DNA from: Streptantibioticus silvisoli
Lineage (GTDB): Bacteria > Actinomycetota > Actinomycetes > Streptomycetales > Streptomycetaceae
Direction: 5' to 3'
DNA length: 64,000 bases
NCBI RefSeq assembly: GCF_027947535.2
Contig: NZ_JAAGKO020000010.1
Location: 108,001 to 172,000, forward strand
Made by a program: the position numbers and the translations under genes. Shown in pieces: positions 54,742-64,000 of this stretch. Position 1 is the first letter of the stretch. Every line of letters starts with the position of its first letter. Under the pieces are notes generated by a model. The model worked only from the letters and a program-made list of their open reading frames with translations. It was not told the origin of the DNA and ran no database searches.

Positions 54742-56405
54742 TGAACGACACCCTCGCGGGCTGGCTCCAGGTGCTGGCGCTGATCGCCGTGCTGGCCGCC
54801 TCCTACCGGCCGCTGGGCGACTACCTGGCCCACCTCCTCACCACCGGTAAGCACCTGCGGGCCGAACGGTTCGTCTACCGGCTGGCCGGGGTGGACGGCG
54901 ACGCGGACCAGAAGTGGTCGGTCTACCTGCGCGGCGTCCTGGCGTTCTCCGCCGTCTCGGTGGTCTTCCTCTACGGCTTCCTGCGCCTGCAACACCACCT
55001 GATGCTGTCGCTGGGCTTCCCCGGGATCGGCCCCGGCCAGTCGTTCAACACCGCGGCCTCCTTCGTCACCAACACCAACTGGCAGTCGTACTCGGGCGAG
55101 TCGGCGATGGGCCACCTGGTGCAGATGTCGGGGCTGGCGGTGCAGAACTTCGTCTCCGCGGCCGTCGGCATCGCGGTGGTCGCCACGCTGATCCGCGGCT
55201 TCACCCGCAACCGCACCGACCGGGTCGGCAACTTCTGGGTCGACCTCACCCGGGTGGTGTGGCGGCTGCTGCTGCCGCTGTGCGTGGTCTTCGCGATCGT
55301 CTTCGTGGCCAGCGGCATGGTCGAGAACTTCCACGCGGTGCACACGGTCACCACGATCGCCGGCCAGCACCAGGGCATCACCGGCGGACCGGTCGCCTCC
55401 CAGGAGGCCGTCAAGGAACTGGGCACCAACGGCGGCGGGTTCTACAACGCCAACTCCGCCCACCCGTTCGAGAACCCCAACCCGTTCACCAACCTGGTCG
55501 AGATCTACCTGATGCTGGTGATCGGCTTCAGCCTGCCGCGCACCTTCGGCGCCATGGTCGGCGACCACCGGCAGGGCTACGCGATCGTCGCGGTCATGGG
55601 CCTGATCTGGGCCGCCTCGGTCGCGCTGATCACCGTCAACGAGCTGCACAGCGTGAGCAGTTCGGCCGGGCATCTGGCCGGCGGCATGATGGAGGGCAAG
55701 GAGCAGCGGTTCGGCATCTGGGGATCGGCGCTGTTCGCCGCGTCGACCACCTTGACCTCCACCGGTGCCGTCAACTCCTTCCACGACTCGTTCTCGCCGG
55801 GCGGCGGCGGCATGACGATCTTCAACATGATGCTGGGCGAGATCGCTCCCGGCGGCACCGGTTCCGGGCTCTACGGCATCCTGATCCTGGCGGTCGTCGC
55901 GGTGTTCGTCGCGGGCCTGATGGTCGGACGCACCCCGGAGTACCTGGGCAAGAAGCTCGGCGGCCGGGAGATGAAGTTCGCCTCGCTGTACATCCTGACC
56001 ACGCCGGCGATCGTGCTGATCGGCGCGGGGGTGGCGATGTCGCTGCCCGGTGAGCGCGCCTCGATGCTCAACTCCGGCCCGCACGGCTTCTCCGAGGTGC
56101 TCTACGCGTTCACCTCCGCCGCCAACAACAACGGCTCGGCGTTCGCCGGCATCGGTGTCAACACCGACTGGTACAACACCGCGCTCGGTCTGGCCATGCT
56201 GTTCGGCCGCTTCCTGCCGATGATCTTCGTCCTGGCGCTGGCCGGGTCGCTCGCCCACCAGCAACCGGTCCCGGTGACCGCCGGAACGCTGCCCACGCAC
56301 CGGCCGCAGTTCGTCGGCCTGCTGACCGGCGTCGTCCTGATCGTCGTGGGACTCACCTACTTCCCCGCCCTCGCGCTGGGTCCGCTCGCGGAAGGTCTGC
56401 ACTGA
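54741..56405 (+). CDS. kdpA: K+-transporting ATPase potassium-binding subunit KdpA
   Basis: A 554-aa channel-like subunit that selects and carries K+ in the KdpFABC P-type ATPase. All four filter regions are visible: [14 protein letters not shown] near 110-123, [17 protein letters not shown] near 225-241, [17 protein letters not shown] near 335-351 and [13 protein letters not shown] near 455-467. About ten membrane helices, normal length. The start is the GTG at 54741 directly on the kdpF stop; kdpB starts at the last base of its stop (TGATG). The tight packing supports one polycistronic transcript, expected to be induced at low external K+. Confidence 0.97.
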   Translation: MNDTLAGWLQVLALIAVLAASYRPLGDYLAHLLTTGKHLRAERFVYRLAGVDGDADQKWSVYLRGVLAFSAVSVVFLYGFLRLQHHLMLSLGFPGIGPGQSFNTAASFVTNTNWQSYSGESAMGHLVQMSGLAVQNFVSAAVGIAVVATLIRGFTRNRTDRVGNFWVDLTRVVWRLLLPLCVVFAIVFVASGMVENFHAVHTVTTIAGQHQGITGGPVASQEAVKELGTNGGGFYNANSAHPFENPNPFTNLVEIYLMLVIGFSLPRTFGAMVGDHRQGYAIVAVMGLIWAASVALITVNELHSVSSSAGHLAGGMMEGKEQRFGIWGSALFAASTTLTSTGAVNSFHDSFSPGGGGMTIFNMMLGEIAPGGTGSGLYGILILAVVAVFVAGLMVGRTPEYLGKKLGGREMKFASLYILTTPAIVLIGAGVAMSLPGERASMLNSGPHGFSEVLYAFTSAANNNGSAFAGIGVNTDWYNTALGLAMLFGRFLPMIFVLALAGSLAHQQPVPVTAGTLPTHRPQFVGLLTGVVLIVVGLTYFPALALGPLAEGLH

Positions 56406-58507
56406 TGTCCACCACCACCGTCCAGCCGCCGGCCGAACCGGCGGCCCCGCACCGGGTCTCGGCCGGCGGCATCGGCCCCGGGCAGCTGCTCGCCTCGGTG
56501 CCCGAGGCCTGCCGCAAGCTCGATCCGCGGGTCATGGCCAAGAACCCGGTGATGTTCGTCGTCGAGGTCGGCGCCGTACTGACCACGTTGTCCGCGGTCA
56601 AGGACCCGTCGGTCTTCGCCTGGGTCATCACCGCCTGGCTGTGGCTGACGACGGTCTTCGCCAACCTCGCCGAGGCCGTCGCGGAAGGGCGCGGGAAGGC
56701 GCAGGCCGACACGCTGCGCCGCACCAGGACCGACACCGTGGCCCGCCGGCTGACCGACTGGCGGCCCGGCGCGACCGGGGTCGCCGAGCAGGAGGTGGCC
56801 GCCGCGACGCTGACGCTCGGCGACCACGTCGTGGTGGAGGCCGGCCAGGTCGTCCCCGGCGACGGCGACGTGGTCGAGGGGGTCGCCTCGGTCGACGAGT
56901 CGGCCATCACCGGGGAGTCGGCACCGGTCATCCGCGAGTCCGGCGGCGACCGCTCGGCGGTCACCGGCGGCACGAAGGTGCTGTCGGACCGCATCGTCGT
57001 CAAGATCACCTCCCGGCCCGGTGAGACGTTCATCGACCGGATGATCGCCCTGGTGGAGGGCGCGGCCCGGCAGAAGACGCCCAACGAGATCGCGCTGAAC
57101 ATCCTGCTGGCCTCGCTGACCGTCGTCTTCCTCATCGCGGTGGTCACCCTCCAGCCCTTCGCGATCTTCGCGGGCGCCGGCCAGAGCATCGTCGTGCTGG
57201 CCGCCCTGGTGGTGGCGCTCATCCCGACGACCATCGGCGCGCTGCTGTCGGCGATCGGCATCGCCGGCATGGACCGGCTGGTGCAGCGCAACGTGCTGGC
57301 CATGTCCGGCCGCGCCGTCGAGGCCGCCGGCGACGTCAACACCCTGCTGCTGGACAAGACCGGCACCATCACCCTCGGCAACCGCCAGGCCGCGCAGTTC
57401 CTGCCGGTCGGTGCCGTCGGCGACGGTGAACTGGCCGCCGCCGCCCACCTGTCGTCGCTGGCCGACGAGACGCCCGAGGGCCGCTCGATCGTCGTACTGG
57501 CCCAGGAGCGGTACGGGGTGCGCGGCGACGGTTCGGCGGACGGCGGAGAGTTCGTACCGTTCACCGCACAGACCCGGATGAGCGGCGTGGACCTGCCGTC
57601 CGCGGACGGTGGCCGGCAGGTCCGCAAGGGCGCCGCCGCGTCGGTCGCCGCCTGGGTCGCCGAACACGGCGGGGCCACCGGCACCCAGGTCACCGACATC
57701 GTGGCACGGGTCTCGGCGGCCGGCGGCACCCCGCTGGTCGTCGCGGAACGCCGCGGGGGCACCGCCCGGGTGCTGGGCGTCATCCACCTGAAGGACGTCG
57801 TCAAGCCCGGCATGCGCGAACGCTTCGACGAGCTGCGGCGGATGGGCATCAAGACGGTGATGATCACCGGCGACAACCCGCTCACCGCGAAGGCCATCGC
57901 CGAGGAGGCCGGCGTCGACGACTTCCTCGCCGAGGCCACGCCCGAGGACAAGATGGCGCTGATCAAGAAGGAGCAGGAGGGCGGCAAGCTGGTCGCGATG
58001 ACCGGCGACGGCACCAACGACGCCCCGGCGCTGGCCCAGGCGGACGTCGGGGTGGCGATGAACACCGGCACCTCGGCCGCCAAGGAGGCCGGGAACATGG
58101 TCGACCTGGACTCCGACCCGACCAAGCTCATCGAGATCGTCGAGATCGGCAAGCAACTCCTCATCACCCGGGGCGCGTTGACCACCTTCTCCATCGCCAA
58201 CGACGTCGCGAAGTACTTCGCGATCATCCCGGCGATGTTCGCGAGCGCCTACCCGGGCCTGGACCGGCTCAACGTCATGGGCCTGCACAGCCCGGCGTCC
58301 GCGATCACCTCCGCGATCATCTTCAACGCGCTGATCATCGTCGTGCTGATCCCGCTGGCCCTGCGCGGCGTGCGCTACCGGCCCGCCTCGGCGGCCGCGC
58401 TGCTCAACCGCAACATCTGGGTCTACGGCGCCGGCGGGCTGGTGCTGCCGTTCGCCGGCATCAAACTCATCGACCTGGTCGTCCAGTTCATCCCCGGCCT
58501 GCGCTGA
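56405..58507 (+). CDS. kdpB: K+-transporting ATPase ATP-binding subunit KdpB
   Basis: A 700-aa P-type ATPase catalytic subunit. Key motifs: TGES in [10 protein letters not shown] (about residue 178), phosphorylated Asp317 in [10 protein letters not shown], the nucleotide-binding domain with [13 protein letters not shown], and the hinge [22 protein letters not shown]. Membrane helices flank these as in KdpB of other bacteria. It hydrolyses ATP to drive K+ through KdpA. The first 25 residues are Pro-rich and non-conserved. ATG overlaps the kdpA stop. Confidence 0.98.
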   Translation: MSTTTVQPPAEPAAPHRVSAGGIGPGQLLASVPEACRKLDPRVMAKNPVMFVVEVGAVLTTLSAVKDPSVFAWVITAWLWLTTVFANLAEAVAEGRGKAQADTLRRTRTDTVARRLTDWRPGATGVAEQEVAAATLTLGDHVVVEAGQVVPGDGDVVEGVASVDESAITGESAPVIRESGGDRSAVTGGTKVLSDRIVVKITSRPGETFIDRMIALVEGAARQKTPNEIALNILLASLTVVFLIAVVTLQPFAIFAGAGQSIVVLAALVVALIPTTIGALLSAIGIAGMDRLVQRNVLAMSGRAVEAAGDVNTLLLDKTGTITLGNRQAAQFLPVGAVGDGELAAAAHLSSLADETPEGRSIVVLAQERYGVRGDGSADGGEFVPFTAQTRMSGVDLPSADGGRQVRKGAAASVAAWVAEHGGATGTQVTDIVARVSAAGGTPLVVAERRGGTARVLGVIHLKDVVKPGMRERFDELRRMGIKTVMITGDNPLTAKAIAEEAGVDDFLAEATPEDKMALIKKEQEGGKLVAMTGDGTNDAPALAQADVGVAMNTGTSAAKEAGNMVDLDSDPTKLIEIVEIGKQLLITRGALTTFSIANDVAKYFAIIPAMFASAYPGLDRLNVMGLHSPASAITSAIIFNALIIVVLIPLALRGVRYRPASAAALLNRNIWVYGAGGLVLPFAGIKLIDLVVQFIPGLR

Positions 58508-58537
58508 CCGGCACACCAAGGACAGAAGGCACCCATC

Positions 58538-59146
58538 ATGCCCAGCCATCTTCCCCCCGCGGTCCGCACCCACCTGACCGCCCTGCGGATGCTCCTGGTC
58601 TTCACCGTGATCACCGGCATCGCCTACCCGCTGCTGGTCACCGGCGTCGCCCAGGCCGCCTTCCGGCACCAGGCCGACGGGTCCCCGGTCGAGCGCGGCG
58701 GCCGCGTCGTCGGCTCCAGCCTGCTCGGTGAGGACTTCACCCTGCCCGGCAAGGACGCCGGCCCCGACCCGAAGTGGTTCCAGCCGCGCCCGTCGGCCGG
58801 CGGTTACGACCCGACGGCGTCCGGCGCCTCCAACCTCGGCCCGAACAGCCCGGTGCTGATCAAGGCGATCAAGCAGCGCAAGGCGGCCGTCGCCGCGTTC
58901 GACGGGGTCCCCGAGTCGCGGGTGCCGGCCGACGCGGTCACCGCCTCCGGCTCCGGACTCGACCCGGACATCTCCCCGGCGTACGCCTACGAGCAGGTCG
59001 ACCGGGTCGCCCGGGTCCGCCACCTGCCGGCGGCCGAGGTCCACCGGCTCGTAGCCGGCCACGTCCGGTCGCGCTCCCTGGGGTTCCTGGGCGAGCCGCG
59101 GGTCGACGTCGTGGACCTCAACCTGGCACTGGCCCGGCTCGGATAG
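58538..59146 (+). CDS. kdpC: K+-transporting ATPase subunit KdpC
   Basis: A 202-aa subunit with one N-terminal membrane helix (LRMLLVFTVITGIAYPLLVT, about 14-33) and an extracytoplasmic domain. Family motifs GSSLLGEDFTLPGKD, WFQPRPSA--YDPTASGASNLGPNSP and the C-terminal DVVDLNLALARLG are present. It raises the ATP affinity of KdpB. ATG at 58538, 30 bp after kdpB with AGAAGG upstream. It is followed by a hairpin before kdpD. Confidence 0.96.
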   Translation: MPSHLPPAVRTHLTALRMLLVFTVITGIAYPLLVTGVAQAAFRHQADGSPVERGGRVVGSSLLGEDFTLPGKDAGPDPKWFQPRPSAGGYDPTASGASNLGPNSPVLIKAIKQRKAAVAAFDGVPESRVPADAVTASGSGLDPDISPAYAYEQVDRVARVRHLPAAEVHRLVAGHVRSRSLGFLGEPRVDVVDLNLALARLG

Positions 59147-59169
59147 CCGCGCCTCCCACCACTGTCACC

Positions 59170-59205
59170 GCCCGGAAGCGCGCAGCACGCCTGCCGCTTC
59201 CGGGC
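59170..59205 (+). terminator. Hairpin between kdpC and kdpD
   Basis: A perfect 11-bp stem (GCCCGGAAGCG with CGCTTCCGGGC) and a 14-nt loop lie in the 90-bp kdpC-kdpD gap, with no T tract. It could end kdpFABC transcription partly, so that the sensor genes are expressed at a lower level by readthrough, or protect the upstream mRNA end. Confidence 0.7.
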
Positions 59206-59236
59206 CGTGCGCGATCACGACTCAGGAGGTTCGCAC

Positions 59237-61867
59237 GTGACGCAGCCCGCCGTCACCGGTGCATCCCCCCACGCCGCACGCCCCGGCCGGCTGAAGGTCT
59301 TCCTCGGTGCGGCGCCGGGGGTCGGCAAGACGTACCGGATGCTGGACGAGGGACGCCGCCGGTCCGCCCGCGGGGTCGACGTCGTGGTGGCGTTCGCCGA
59401 ATGCCACGGCCGCCCGCTGACCGGTGCGCTGCTCGACGACCTGGAGGTGCTGCCCCGCGCCCGGCGCGGCTACCGCGGCTCGGACTTCGAGGAGATGGAC
59501 CTCGACGCGGTGCTGGCCCGCCGCCCGCAGGTCGCACTGGTCGACGAACTCGCCCACACCAACGTGCCGGGCGGCCGGCACACCAAGCGCTGGCAGGACG
59601 TGGAGGTCCTGCTGTCGGCCGGCGTCGACGTCGTCACCACCGTCAACGTCCAGCACCTGGAGTCGCTCAACGACGTGGTGGAGAAGATCACCGGCGTTCC
59701 GCAGCGCGAGACGATCCCCGACGAGGTGGTCCGGCGCGCCGACCAGATCGAGCTGGTCGACATGCCCGCCGAGGCGATCCGGCGCCGGATGGCCCACGGC
59801 AACATCTACGCCCCCGACAAGGTCGACGCCGCCCTGTCGCACTACTTCCGGGTGGGCAACCTGACCGCGCTGCGCGAACTGGCCCTGCTGTGGGTGGCCG
59901 GCCGGGTCGACGAGGCGTTGCGGCGCTACCGTTTCGAACACGGCATCGGGCGGGTGTGGGAGACCAGGGAACGCGTGGTGGTCGCGCTGACCGGCGGCCC
60001 GGAGGGCGACACGCTGATCCGCCGGGCGGCCCGGATCGCCGACCGGTCGGCCGGCGGGGACCTGCTCGCCGTGCACATCGCGCGCAGCGACGGCCTGGCC
60101 GGCGCCTCACCGGCCGCGCTGGCCCGGCAGCGGGAGCTGGCCGAATCGCTCGGCGGCACCTACCACTCGGTCATCGGCGACCACGTGCCGTCCGCGCTGC
60201 TGGACTTCGCACGGGCCGCGAACGCCACCCAGCTCGTGATGGGCACCAGCCGCCGCGGCCGGCTGCTGCGTTTCCTGACCGGGTCCGGGGTGGGCGAGAC
60301 CACGACCGAGCTGTCCGGCGACATCGACGTGCACATCGTCACCCACGAACGGGCCGGCCGCGGGCGCCTGCCGCCGGCCCCCAGCAGTTCGCTGCCGCTG
60401 TCGCGCAAGGTCGCGGGGCCGGTGGCCGGCTTCGTCCTGCCGGTGCTGCTGACCCTGCTGCTCTCCCACGACCGCGGCGACCTCAACCTGACCAGCGAGG
60501 CGCTGCTCTTCCTGTTCACCGTGGTCGGCGTCGCCTGCATCGGCGGGGTCGTCTCCGCGCTGCTCGCCTCGGTGACCGCCTCGCTGCTGCTCAACTACTA
60601 CTTCATCGCGCCCATCGGCCGCTTCACCATCAACGAGTTCAACAACGCGCTGGCCCTGGCGGTCTTCTCCCTGGTGGCCGTCACCGTCGCCGCCGTGGTC
60701 GACCGGTCGCTGCGCTGGTCGCGCCGGGCGGCGAACGCCACCGCCGAGGCGGAGACGCTGTCGGCGCTGGCCGGCAACATCCTGCGCGGCGACCAGGCGG
60801 TGGCCGCGCTGCTGGAGCACACCCGCGAGACGTTCGGCATGGAGTCCGCCACCCTCGTCGACTCCGGCGGGCCGCCACGCGGTGCCGGCGAGGACCCGCC
60901 GGCCGAGACCGTCGCGGTGGGCGCCGACAGCGTCCTGGTGCTGCGCGGGCGGCAGTTGGCGGCCTCCGAACGCCGGGTGCTGACCGCCTTCGCCGCGCAC
61001 GTCACCGCCGCCCTGGAACGTGCCCGGCTCGCCGAGGCCGCCGCCGAGATCGAACCGGTGCGGGCCGCCGACCGGATGCGCACCGCGCTGCTGGCCGCCG
61101 TCAGCCACGACCTGCGTACGCCGCTGGCCAGCGGCTGGGCCGCGGTCAGCAGCCTGCGCAGCCGCGACGTGGAGTTCAGCGACGAGGACCGCGACGAACT
61201 GCTGGCCACCGCCGACGAGTCGCTCGGCCGCCTCAAACGGCTCATCGACAACCTGCTCGACATGAGCCGCCTTCAGGCCGGCGCGCTGACCCTGCGCCTG
61301 GAGCCCACCGCCTTCGCCGACATCCTGCCGATCGCGCTGGACGGCCTGCCGGCCACCACCGTGCCGGTCACCACCCAGGGCCTGGAGACCGTGCCCGACA
61401 TCCGGGCCGACCCGCCGCTGCTGGAACGCGTCGTCGCCAACCTGGTGGCCAACGCGCTGCGGCACAGCCCGCCCGGCAAGGGTGTGCTGGTCAGCGCCAG
61501 CGCGCTGGGCGACCGGGTCGAACTGCGGGTGGTCGACCGCGGCCGGGGACTGGCACCGCAGGACCGCGACCGGGTCTTCCAGCCCTTCCAGCGGCTGGGC
61601 GACACCGACAACTCCACCGGGCTCGGCCTGGGCCTGGCGCTCTCACGCGGCCTGACCGAGGCGATGGGCGGCACGCTGACCCCGGAGGACACGCCCGGCG
61701 GCGGCCTGTCCATGGTCGTCTCCCTGCCGGCCGCCACGGCGTTACCGCACGGCGGTGGGGCGACCGGGTATCCGCGAACAGCGGAGGCCGGCGCGTCACC
61801 GCACGCCGCTGAGGCCGGCGCGTCGCGACGAACCGGTGAGGAGGCCGCCGGGTGCGACGGGTACTGA
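59237..61867 (+). CDS. kdpD: Osmosensitive K+ sensor histidine kinase KdpD
   Basis: An 876-aa membrane sensor kinase. The N-terminal KdpD domain (about 17-225) has Walker A GAAPGVGKT (residues 24-32) and VDELAHTNVPGGRHTKRWQD. A USP-like domain (about 250-370) contains MGTSRRGRLLRFLTGSG. Four membrane helices lie at about 395-500. A GAF-like segment, then HisKA with VSHDLRTPLAS (His624) and the HATPase with NLVANALRHSPPG and GLGLALSRGL follow. It phosphorylates KdpE under K+ limitation. GTG at 59237 with CAGGAGG upstream. The final 45 residues are Ala/Gly-rich and contain AEAGAS-type repeats, and their codons overlap the kdpE start by 16 nt. Confidence 0.97.
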   Translation: MTQPAVTGASPHAARPGRLKVFLGAAPGVGKTYRMLDEGRRRSARGVDVVVAFAECHGRPLTGALLDDLEVLPRARRGYRGSDFEEMDLDAVLARRPQVALVDELAHTNVPGGRHTKRWQDVEVLLSAGVDVVTTVNVQHLESLNDVVEKITGVPQRETIPDEVVRRADQIELVDMPAEAIRRRMAHGNIYAPDKVDAALSHYFRVGNLTALRELALLWVAGRVDEALRRYRFEHGIGRVWETRERVVVALTGGPEGDTLIRRAARIADRSAGGDLLAVHIARSDGLAGASPAALARQRELAESLGGTYHSVIGDHVPSALLDFARAANATQLVMGTSRRGRLLRFLTGSGVGETTTELSGDIDVHIVTHERAGRGRLPPAPSSSLPLSRKVAGPVAGFVLPVLLTLLLSHDRGDLNLTSEALLFLFTVVGVACIGGVVSALLASVTASLLLNYYFIAPIGRFTINEFNNALALAVFSLVAVTVAAVVDRSLRWSRRAANATAEAETLSALAGNILRGDQAVAALLEHTRETFGMESATLVDSGGPPRGAGEDPPAETVAVGADSVLVLRGRQLAASERRVLTAFAAHVTAALERARLAEAAAEIEPVRAADRMRTALLAAVSHDLRTPLASGWAAVSSLRSRDVEFSDEDRDELLATADESLGRLKRLIDNLLDMSRLQAGALTLRLEPTAFADILPIALDGLPATTVPVTTQGLETVPDIRADPPLLERVVANLVANALRHSPPGKGVLVSASALGDRVELRVVDRGRGLAPQDRDRVFQPFQRLGDTDNSTGLGLGLALSRGLTEAMGGTLTPEDTPGGGLSMVVSLPAATALPHGGGATGYPRTAEAGASPHAAEAGASRRTGEEAAGCDGY

Positions 61868-62535
61868 TCGTGGACGACGAACCCCAGCTGCTCAGGGCCC
61901 TGAAGATCGGCCTGACGGCCCGCGGCTACCAGGTCTCCACCGCCCGCGACGGCGGCAGCGCCCTGCGCCTGGCGTCCCGCCGGCCGCCGGACCTGGTGCT
62001 GCTCGACCTCGGCCTGCCCGACGTGTCCGGCCTGGACGTCATCGAGGGGCTGCGGGCCGGCTCGTCGGCGCCCATCATCGTGCTGTCGGGGCGGACCGAC
62101 ACCACCGGGAAGATCGCCGCGTTCGACGCCGGTGCGGACGACTACGTCACCAAGCCGTTCGACATGGGCGAACTCCTCGCCCGGCTGCGCGCCGTCCTGC
62201 GGCGCCCGCCGGTGCTCGACGCGGCGGCGGCCGTCGACATCGGCGGGTACCACGTCGACCTGGCCACGTTCACCATCACCGCGACCGGCGAGGGGGCCGC
62301 CCCGGTACACCTGACGCCCACCGAATGGCGACTGCTGGTGCCGTTGCTGCGCAACCCCGGACGGGTGGTCACCGGTCATCAGCTGCTGCGCGAGGTGTGG
62401 GGGGCCGGGTCGGAGAAGCACGGCAACTACCTGCGGGTCTACTTCGCCACCCTGCGCAGCAAGCTCGAACCGGACCGCGCGCACCCGCGCCACCTGATCA
62501 CCGAGGCGGGCATCGGCTACCGCTTCCAGCCGTGA
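61852..62535 (+). CDS. kdpE: Response regulator KdpE
   Basis: A 227-aa OmpR-type response regulator. The receiver domain carries acidic residues Asp8-Asp9, phospho-acceptor Asp52 in VLLDLGLPD, and Lys in YVTKPFDMGEL. The winged-helix DNA-binding domain (about 130-227) includes LTPTEWRLLVPLLRNPGRVV and the C-terminal HLITEAGIGYRFQP. It activates kdpFABC and perhaps the divergent permease. GTG at 61852, inside the end of kdpD, so the two are translationally coupled. Confidence 0.97.
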   Translation: MRRVLIVDDEPQLLRALKIGLTARGYQVSTARDGGSALRLASRRPPDLVLLDLGLPDVSGLDVIEGLRAGSSAPIIVLSGRTDTTGKIAAFDAGADDYVTKPFDMGELLARLRAVLRRPPVLDAAAAVDIGGYHVDLATFTITATGEGAAPVHLTPTEWRLLVPLLRNPGRVVTGHQLLREVWGAGSEKHGNYLRVYFATLRSKLEPDRAHPRHLITEAGIGYRFQP

Positions 62536-62836
62536 GCCGCCCGCGTGCGGTGGGGCCGCCTCCGGCGGTGGAGTTGCCTCCGGCGGTGGGGCTGCCTCCG
62601 GCGTGGGGCTGCTTCTGGCGGTGGGGCTGCCACCGGGTCGCGGGGCTCCTTCCGGCGGTGGGGCTCGCTTCGGGGGGACCTCCCTCGGCCGCGGAACTCC
62701 CTCGGCGGGGGCGAGACTCCTTCCGGCTGCGGGGCTCCCACCGGCCGCGAGACTCCTTCCGGCTGCGGGGCCGGCGGGCCGACGCGTCCTGGCGCTCCCA
62801 CCGGACCGGCCCGGTCTCCGGCGCCGGGCCCGGGCG
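62536..62836. repeat. Minisatellite-like repeat array downstream of kdpE
   Basis: Irregular tandem copies of a unit close to GCCTCCGGCGGTGGGGCT (about 18-21 bp) fill 62548-62670. Related CTCCTTCCGGCTGCGGGG units follow to about 62790. No gene is present. The array separates convergent kdpE and methyltransferase genes; copy number is likely variable and prone to assembly error. Confidence 0.82.
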
Positions 62837-63511
62837 TCAGGCCGGCCGGATCAGTTCGGCGAACGGCCGCCCGTCGTCGGTCCAGCGCTCGCCGGACAGC
62901 CAGCCGGTGCGGGTGGCGACGTCGCGCAGGGCGGCGCTGCCCAGCCGGGCCCAGGGGAACTCGCCGCCGTGCCGGCCGACGGCGTCCTCGACGCGTACCG
63001 TCAGGCGTTCGTCCACCTCGTGGGCGGCGGCCTCCACGAGCAACCGCCCGCCGGGGGCGACGAGTTGGCGGATGCGGGCGAGCAGCGCCAGCGGGTCGCC
63101 GCCGATGCCCAGGTTGCCGTCGACGAGCAGGGCGGTGGACCAGTGGCCTTCGCGCGGCAGCCGGTCGAAGACCGAACGCCGCAGGACCGCGCCGCCGGTG
63201 CGCCGGGTGCGGCGCACCGCGGCCGGGCTCAGGTCGACGCCGAGCGCGGGCACCCCGCGGGCGGCCAGCGCGGCGACCAGCCGGCCCGGCCCGCAGCCGA
63301 TGTCCAGCACCGGACCGCGGCAGCGGCGCAGCAGCGCGGTGTCGGCGCCGTCCGCCTCGGCGCACCAGCGTTCCACGTCCAGCGGCAGCATCCAGCCGTC
63401 CGACCTGCGCAGGAACAGCGGTCCGCGGCCGGCCCGCACCGCCCGCGCGTAGGGGTCGTCGACCCAGGGACGCAGCAACGCGACGCGGCGCGCGGTCAGC
63501 TGGTCCCTCAC
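62837..63511 (-). CDS. Class I SAM-dependent methyltransferase
   Basis: A 224-aa Rossmann methyltransferase. The SAM-binding motif I is GPVLDIGCGPGRLVAALAAR (about residues 66-85), motif II is ALGVDLSPAAV, followed by LLVDGNLGIGGDPLALLARI and LVAPGGRLLVEAA (motif III). The N-terminus (RRVALLRPWVDDPYARAVR) and GPLFLRRSDGWMLPLDVERW lie before it. GTG at 63511 overlaps the stop of the glycosyltransferase gene (GTGA), so the two form an operon. Methyl acceptor unknown. In actinobacteria this pair recurs beside other genes of a putative glycolipid or molybdopterin-like pathway, but the window shows only these two. Confidence 0.87.
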   Translation of the reverse strand: MRDQLTARRVALLRPWVDDPYARAVRAGRGPLFLRRSDGWMLPLDVERWCAEADGADTALLRRCRGPVLDIGCGPGRLVAALAARGVPALGVDLSPAAVRRTRRTGGAVLRRSVFDRLPREGHWSTALLVDGNLGIGGDPLALLARIRQLVAPGGRLLVEAAAHEVDERLTVRVEDAVGRHGGEFPWARLGSAALRDVATRTGWLSGERWTDDGRPFAELIRPA

Positions 63512-64000
63512 GCGGTCACGGCCCCGGCCGGGTGGACCGCGCAGTGCGCCAGTCGCGCGGCGAAGGCGGAGTGCGGCGCCAGTGCGGCGACCGCCTCGGC
63601 GTCGGCGGCGGTGTCGACGTCCCGCAGCCGCCGCAGGGTGCCGACGCGCAGTCCCGCCGCGGTGAGCCGGTCGCGCTGGGCCTGCCCGGTGCGAGGGGTG
63701 GACATCGGTACGCCGCGCAGCAGCGCCGGGTCGGGGGCGGCCAGCCCGAGCGCCCAGAAGCCGCCGTCCTCGGCCGGTCCGAGCCAGGCGTCGTGCCGGG
63801 ACCAGGCGGCAGGACCGGTGGCCGGCGCGAGGTCGGCCGCGGTGAGCTGCGGGGTGTCCATGCCGACCAGCAGCGCCGGAGCGCCGGCGTGCGCGGCGAA
63901 GGCGGCGGCGAGCCGTTCGTCCAGGCCGCCGCCGCTCTGCGGCAGCACGTCGTACCCGGGCGGCAGCCACTCGCCCGGGTACGACGTGCTGCCGCAGAGC
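63508..64000 (-). CDS. DUF2064/TIGR04282-type glycosyltransferase, C-terminal part
   Basis: Partial gene, cut at the window end; about 164 codons are visible. The segment WLPPGYDVLPQSGGGLDERL, then LLVGMDTPQLTAADL with the MDTPQ metal/nucleotide site (SDxP-type in relatives) and GPAEDGGFWALGL identify a CobU/MobA-like nucleotidyl- or glycosyltransferase of the DUF2064 group. Its stop overlaps the methyltransferase start by 4 nt. The first visible residues (LCGSTSYPGEW) do not resemble the family and arise from the far arm of a 29-bp inverted repeat, so the edge sequence may not be genuine. Confidence 0.8.
   Translation of the reverse strand, partial: LCGSTSYPGEWLPPGYDVLPQSGGGLDERLAAAFAAHAGAPALLVGMDTPQLTAADLAPATGPAAWSRHDAWLGPAEDGGFWALGLAAPDPALLRGVPMSTPRTGQAQRDRLTAAGLRVGTLRRLRDVDTAADAEAVAALAPHSAFAARLAHCAVHPAGAVTA
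63934..64000. repeat. Perfect 29-bp inverted repeat at the window edge
   Basis: Bases 63934-63962 and 63972-64000 are exact reverse complements, leaving a 9-nt loop, and the right arm stops at the last base of the window. It lies inside a coding region, where such a hairpin is not expected. Assembly fold-back at a contig end or a real hairpin are both possible. Confidence 0.93.

Overview
The window is very GC-rich (roughly 70-75% by eye). It has dense genes with frequent GTG starts, many 4-nt ATGA/GTGA overlaps, modular polyketide genes and secondary-metabolism accessory genes. This points to Streptomyces or a close actinobacterial relative. No rRNA, tRNA, CRISPR array, transposase or phage gene was seen.

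Region 1 (1-23 kb) is the edge of a type I polyketide cluster. Two PKS genes lie on the minus strand. The upstream one (2954-15370) encodes a KSQ-AT-ACP loading module and two KS-AT-KR-ACP modules. The next (before 1 to 2905) begins with a docking helix and KS-AT and runs out of the window. All four acyltransferases carry the YASH signature, predicting methylmalonyl units and hence a propionate starter. Divergent from them are an NDP-hexose 2,3-dehydratase and an NDP-hexose 3-ketoreductase, the C2-deoxygenation pair for a 2,6-dideoxysugar. A TetR regulator with a VC0807-type membrane protein, an epoxide hydrolase and a PhoD-like phosphatase follow and probably mark the cluster edge.

Region 2 (23-35 kb) is a mixed chromosomal stretch: a GNAT acetyltransferase behind an intrinsic terminator, an ABC-F ATPase remnant, a YjbR-type protein, an L,D-transpeptidase lipoprotein, an MMPL exporter, an inositol-phosphatase-like protein divergent from a GntR-MFS pair, a stand-alone LigD 3'-phosphoesterase, a small secreted peptide, an alpha/beta hydrolase and a DUF2071 protein. 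Several intergenic gaps hold GC-rich short repeats.

Region 3 (35-45.6 kb) looks like one catabolic island. It has RidA, an acid-sugar-dehydratase-like enolase-superfamily enzyme and a creatininase-family amidohydrolase in one overlapping unit. Beside it are a ROK protein with degenerate kinase motifs, a full Dpp/Opp-type ABC importer, an IclR regulator and a beta-lactamase-fold hydrolase. The substrate is unknown.

Region 4 (46-50 kb) is a compact type III PKS cluster: type III PKS, isoprenylcysteine-methyltransferase-like membrane protein and FAD oxidoreductase in one overlapping operon, with a UbiA prenyltransferase divergent. A GT-C (GT87) membrane glycosyltransferase follows.

Region 5 (52-62.5 kb) concerns potassium homeostasis: a KimA-like APC permease divergent from kdpFABC, then kdpDE behind a hairpin. 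The window ends with a SAM methyltransferase and a truncated DUF2064-type glycosyltransferase (minus strand). A perfect 29-bp inverted repeat lies exactly at the window edge.
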